Shown here piece by piece: positions 62,346-64,000 of a stretch of DNA of 64,000 bases. Each line of letters starts with the position of its first letter. Within the stretch, counting starts at the first letter, position 1. The stretch is from assembly GCA_027924585.1 (NCBI GenBank), contig BSBM01002110.1, positions 1 through 64,000 of the forward strand, read 5' to 3'. This DNA is from Larix kaempferi. Taxonomy: Eukaryota; Streptophyta; Pinopsida; Pinales; Pinaceae. The notes below the pieces were generated by a model, which was not told the origin of the DNA, did not search any database, and was given only the letters and a program-made list of their open reading frames with translations. The translations under genes were made by a program, and so were the position numbers.

Positions 62346-64000
62346 GAAAACACACGGCAAATTTTCAACTTTGACCAACTTCTCGGAATTTAAATTTGAG
62401 AATAGATTTGGATGTCCCATTGGTAGACAAGCATCCACACCAACTTTCGTGACATTCCAAGCTATTTTCTTCCCATTTAAGCCCAACTCTAGAGAAAACG
62501 CACGGTCGCGTTTCATCTTTGACCAACTTCTCGAAATTGAAAATTGAGAATAGATTTGGATGTCCCATTTGTAGACATGCGCGCACAGCAACTTTCGTGA
62601 CATTACGAGCTAATTTCACATCATTTAAGCCCAATTCTAGCGAAAACGCACGATCGAGTTTCAACTTTGACCAACTTCTCGGAATTGAAATTTGAGAATA
62701 GATTTGGATGTCCCATTGGTAGACAAGCGTGCACGCCAACTTTTGTGACGTTCCGAGCTATTTTCTGCCCCTTTAAGCCCAAGTCTAGCGAAAATGCACG
62801 GTCGATTTTCAACTTTGACCAACTTCTCGGAATTTAAATTTGAGAATGGATTTGGATGTCACATTGGTAGACGAGCGTCCACGCCAACTTTCGTAACGTT
62901 CAGAGCTATTTTCTCCCCCTTTAAGCCCAAATCTAGCGAAAACGCACGGTCGAGTTTCGAATTTGACCAACTTCTCGGAATCAAAAATTGAGCATAGATT
63001 TGGATGTCCCGTTGGTAGACAAATGCGCACGCCAACTTTTGTCACATTACGAGATAATTTCACACCCTTTAAGGTCAAGTCGAGCGAAAAAGCACGGTCG
63101 AGTTTCGAATTTGACCAACTTCTCGGAATTGAAAATTGAGCATAGATTTGGATGTCCCGTTGGTAGACAAATGCGCACGCCAACTTTCGTCACATTCCGA
63201 GCTATTTTCTCACCCTTTAAGCCGAAGTCTAGCGAAAATGCACGGTCGATTCTCAACTTTGACCAACTTATCAGAGTTGAAATTTGAAAATAGATTTGGA
63301 TATCCCGTTGGTAGGCAAGTGCACATGCCAACTTTCGTGACGTTACGAGCTATTTTCTTCGCCTTTAAGCTCAACTCTAGCAAAAACGCACGGTCGAGTT
63401 TCGAATTTGACCAACTTCTCGGAATTGAAAACTGAGCATAGATTTGGATGTCCCGTTGGTAGACAAATGCGCACGCCAACTTTCGTGACGTTCCGAGCTA
63501 TTTTCTCACATATTAAGCCTAAGTCTAGCGAAAACGCACGGTCGAGTTTTGAATTTGACCAACTTCTCGGAGTTGAAAATTGAGCATAGACTTGGATGTC
63601 CCGTTGGTAGACGAGCGTCCGCGCCAACTTTCGTAACGTTCCGAGCTATTCTCACACCCTTTAAGCCCAAGTCTAGCGAAAACGCACGATCGAGTTTCAA
63701 CTTTGATTAACTTCTCGGAATTGAAATTTGAGAATAGATTTGGATGTCCCGTTGGTAGACGAATGCGCACGCCAATTTTCATGACGTTCCGAGCTATTTT
63801 CTCATGCTTTAAGCCTAAGTCCATCGAAAATGCACGGTCAATTTTCAACTTTGACCAACTTCTCAGAATTTAAATTTGAGAATGGATTTGGATGTCACAT
63901 TGGTAGACGAGCGTCCACGCCAACTTTCGTGACGTTCCGAGCTATTTTCACACCCTTTAAGCCCAAGTCTAGCGAAAACGCACGATGGAGTTTCAACTTT
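62096..64000. repeat. HOR unit U19 (partial, M1 to M13)
   Basis: 1905 bp in register, cut by the window end inside M13. M2 CTAGAGAAAACAC is shared with U12; M6/M7 GGAATCAAAAATTG with U11, U13 and U18. Private GAGATAATTTC in M7 near 63052 and TTTTGTGACG in M5 near 62742. Confidence 0.95.

Larger units (their letters stand above)
1..64000. repeat. Satellite array: 148-bp monomer, 23-monomer HOR
   Basis: The entire window is a head-to-tail tandem array of a 148-bp monomer with no inversion, no transposon and no unique insert. Landmarks recur in every monomer: GGATGTCC, GGTAGAC, CCAACTTTC, CGAGCTATTTTC, TTTAAGCCCAAGTCTAGCG, TTTGACCAACTTCTCGGAAT. Monomers occur in 23 recognisable types in fixed order, giving a 3404-bp higher-order repeat present as 16 full or near-full copies plus partial and rearranged ones. 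A consensus-like monomer is about 45% GC with 9 CpG against about 7.4 expected from its base composition. Both edges lie inside the array, so its true length is unknown. Known of such families: nucleosome-sized satellites with HORs often form centromeres in plants and animals. That this array binds a centromeric histone is inference; it could be another heterochromatic block. No coding region is supported. Confidence 0.98.

Noticed and set aside
1-64000. Hundreds of short open reading frames on both strands, up to about 216 codons
   Set aside because: They are repeat artefacts. The monomer is 148 bp, not a multiple of three, so the same bases are read in rotating frames. The peptides are shifted versions of one another, starts and stops recur at fixed monomer positions, and no known domain is visible.
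1-64000. CRISPR array
   Set aside because: Repeats are contiguous 148-bp units without unique spacers and there are no cas genes.
1-64000. CENP-B box
   Set aside because: The nearest candidate, TTTCGTGACGTTCCGAG, keeps only the first TTCG. The central A and the CGGG part of the known box are missing.
1-64000. Telomere-type or ribosomal spacer repeat
   Set aside because: No short G-rich telomere units and no rRNA sequence are present anywhere in the window.
1-64000. Naming a species or a published satellite family
   Set aside because: Several plant centromeric satellites have monomers of similar length, but I do not recognise this sequence well enough to assign it.

Overview
The whole 64-kb window is one uninterrupted satellite DNA array. 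I see no gene, RNA gene, transposon or unique sequence in it. The basic unit is a 148-bp monomer (about 45% GC, not CpG-depleted). All copies lie head to tail in one orientation, and both window edges fall inside the array. Monomers differ clearly from one another, but in a fixed order that repeats every 23 monomers. This gives a higher-order repeat (HOR) of exactly 23 x 148 = 3404 bp. A single EcoRI site (GAATTC) at the end of monomer 23 marks each HOR junction, and 18 junctions lie in the window. HOR copies are near-identical, whereas monomers within a HOR are much more diverged. That is the classic sign of concerted evolution by unequal exchange at the HOR level.

Organism: a eukaryote. Monomer length near nucleosome size, megabase-style homogenised structure and lack of interruption fit a centromeric or other constitutive heterochromatic satellite. 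I think a plant is plausible, but I do not recognise the monomer family and cannot name a species. Centromere function is an inference.

Layout (HOR units U1-U19, cut right after GAATTC). U1-U6 (1-20509) are full 23-mers with many single-base indels, plus a 47-bp tandem duplication in U2. U7 (20510-22134) is a truncated, mosaic 11-mer. U8-U14 (22135-45964) are full units, with lengths becoming exactly 3404 bp from U11 on. U15 (45965-51883) is a 40-mer: two HORs fused by loss of six monomers through an M21/M4 exchange. U16-U18 (51884-62095) are full 3404-bp units. U19 (62096-64000) is cut by the window edge inside monomer 13.

Recent history can be read from shared private variants. A stretch of U6-U10 (about 18.8-29.1 kb) recurs as U15-U18 (about 50.1-58.9 kb), offset 29.75 kb, with the 11-mer U7 present only in the left copy. 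U10-U11 recur as U12-U13 (offset 6808 bp = 2 HORs), and U11 recurs again as U18. Inside the HOR, monomers 12-17 and 18-23 are paired copies of an older six-monomer block. The open reading frames that can be drawn here are artefacts of the repeat: 148 is not a multiple of three, so each frame rotates from monomer to monomer.
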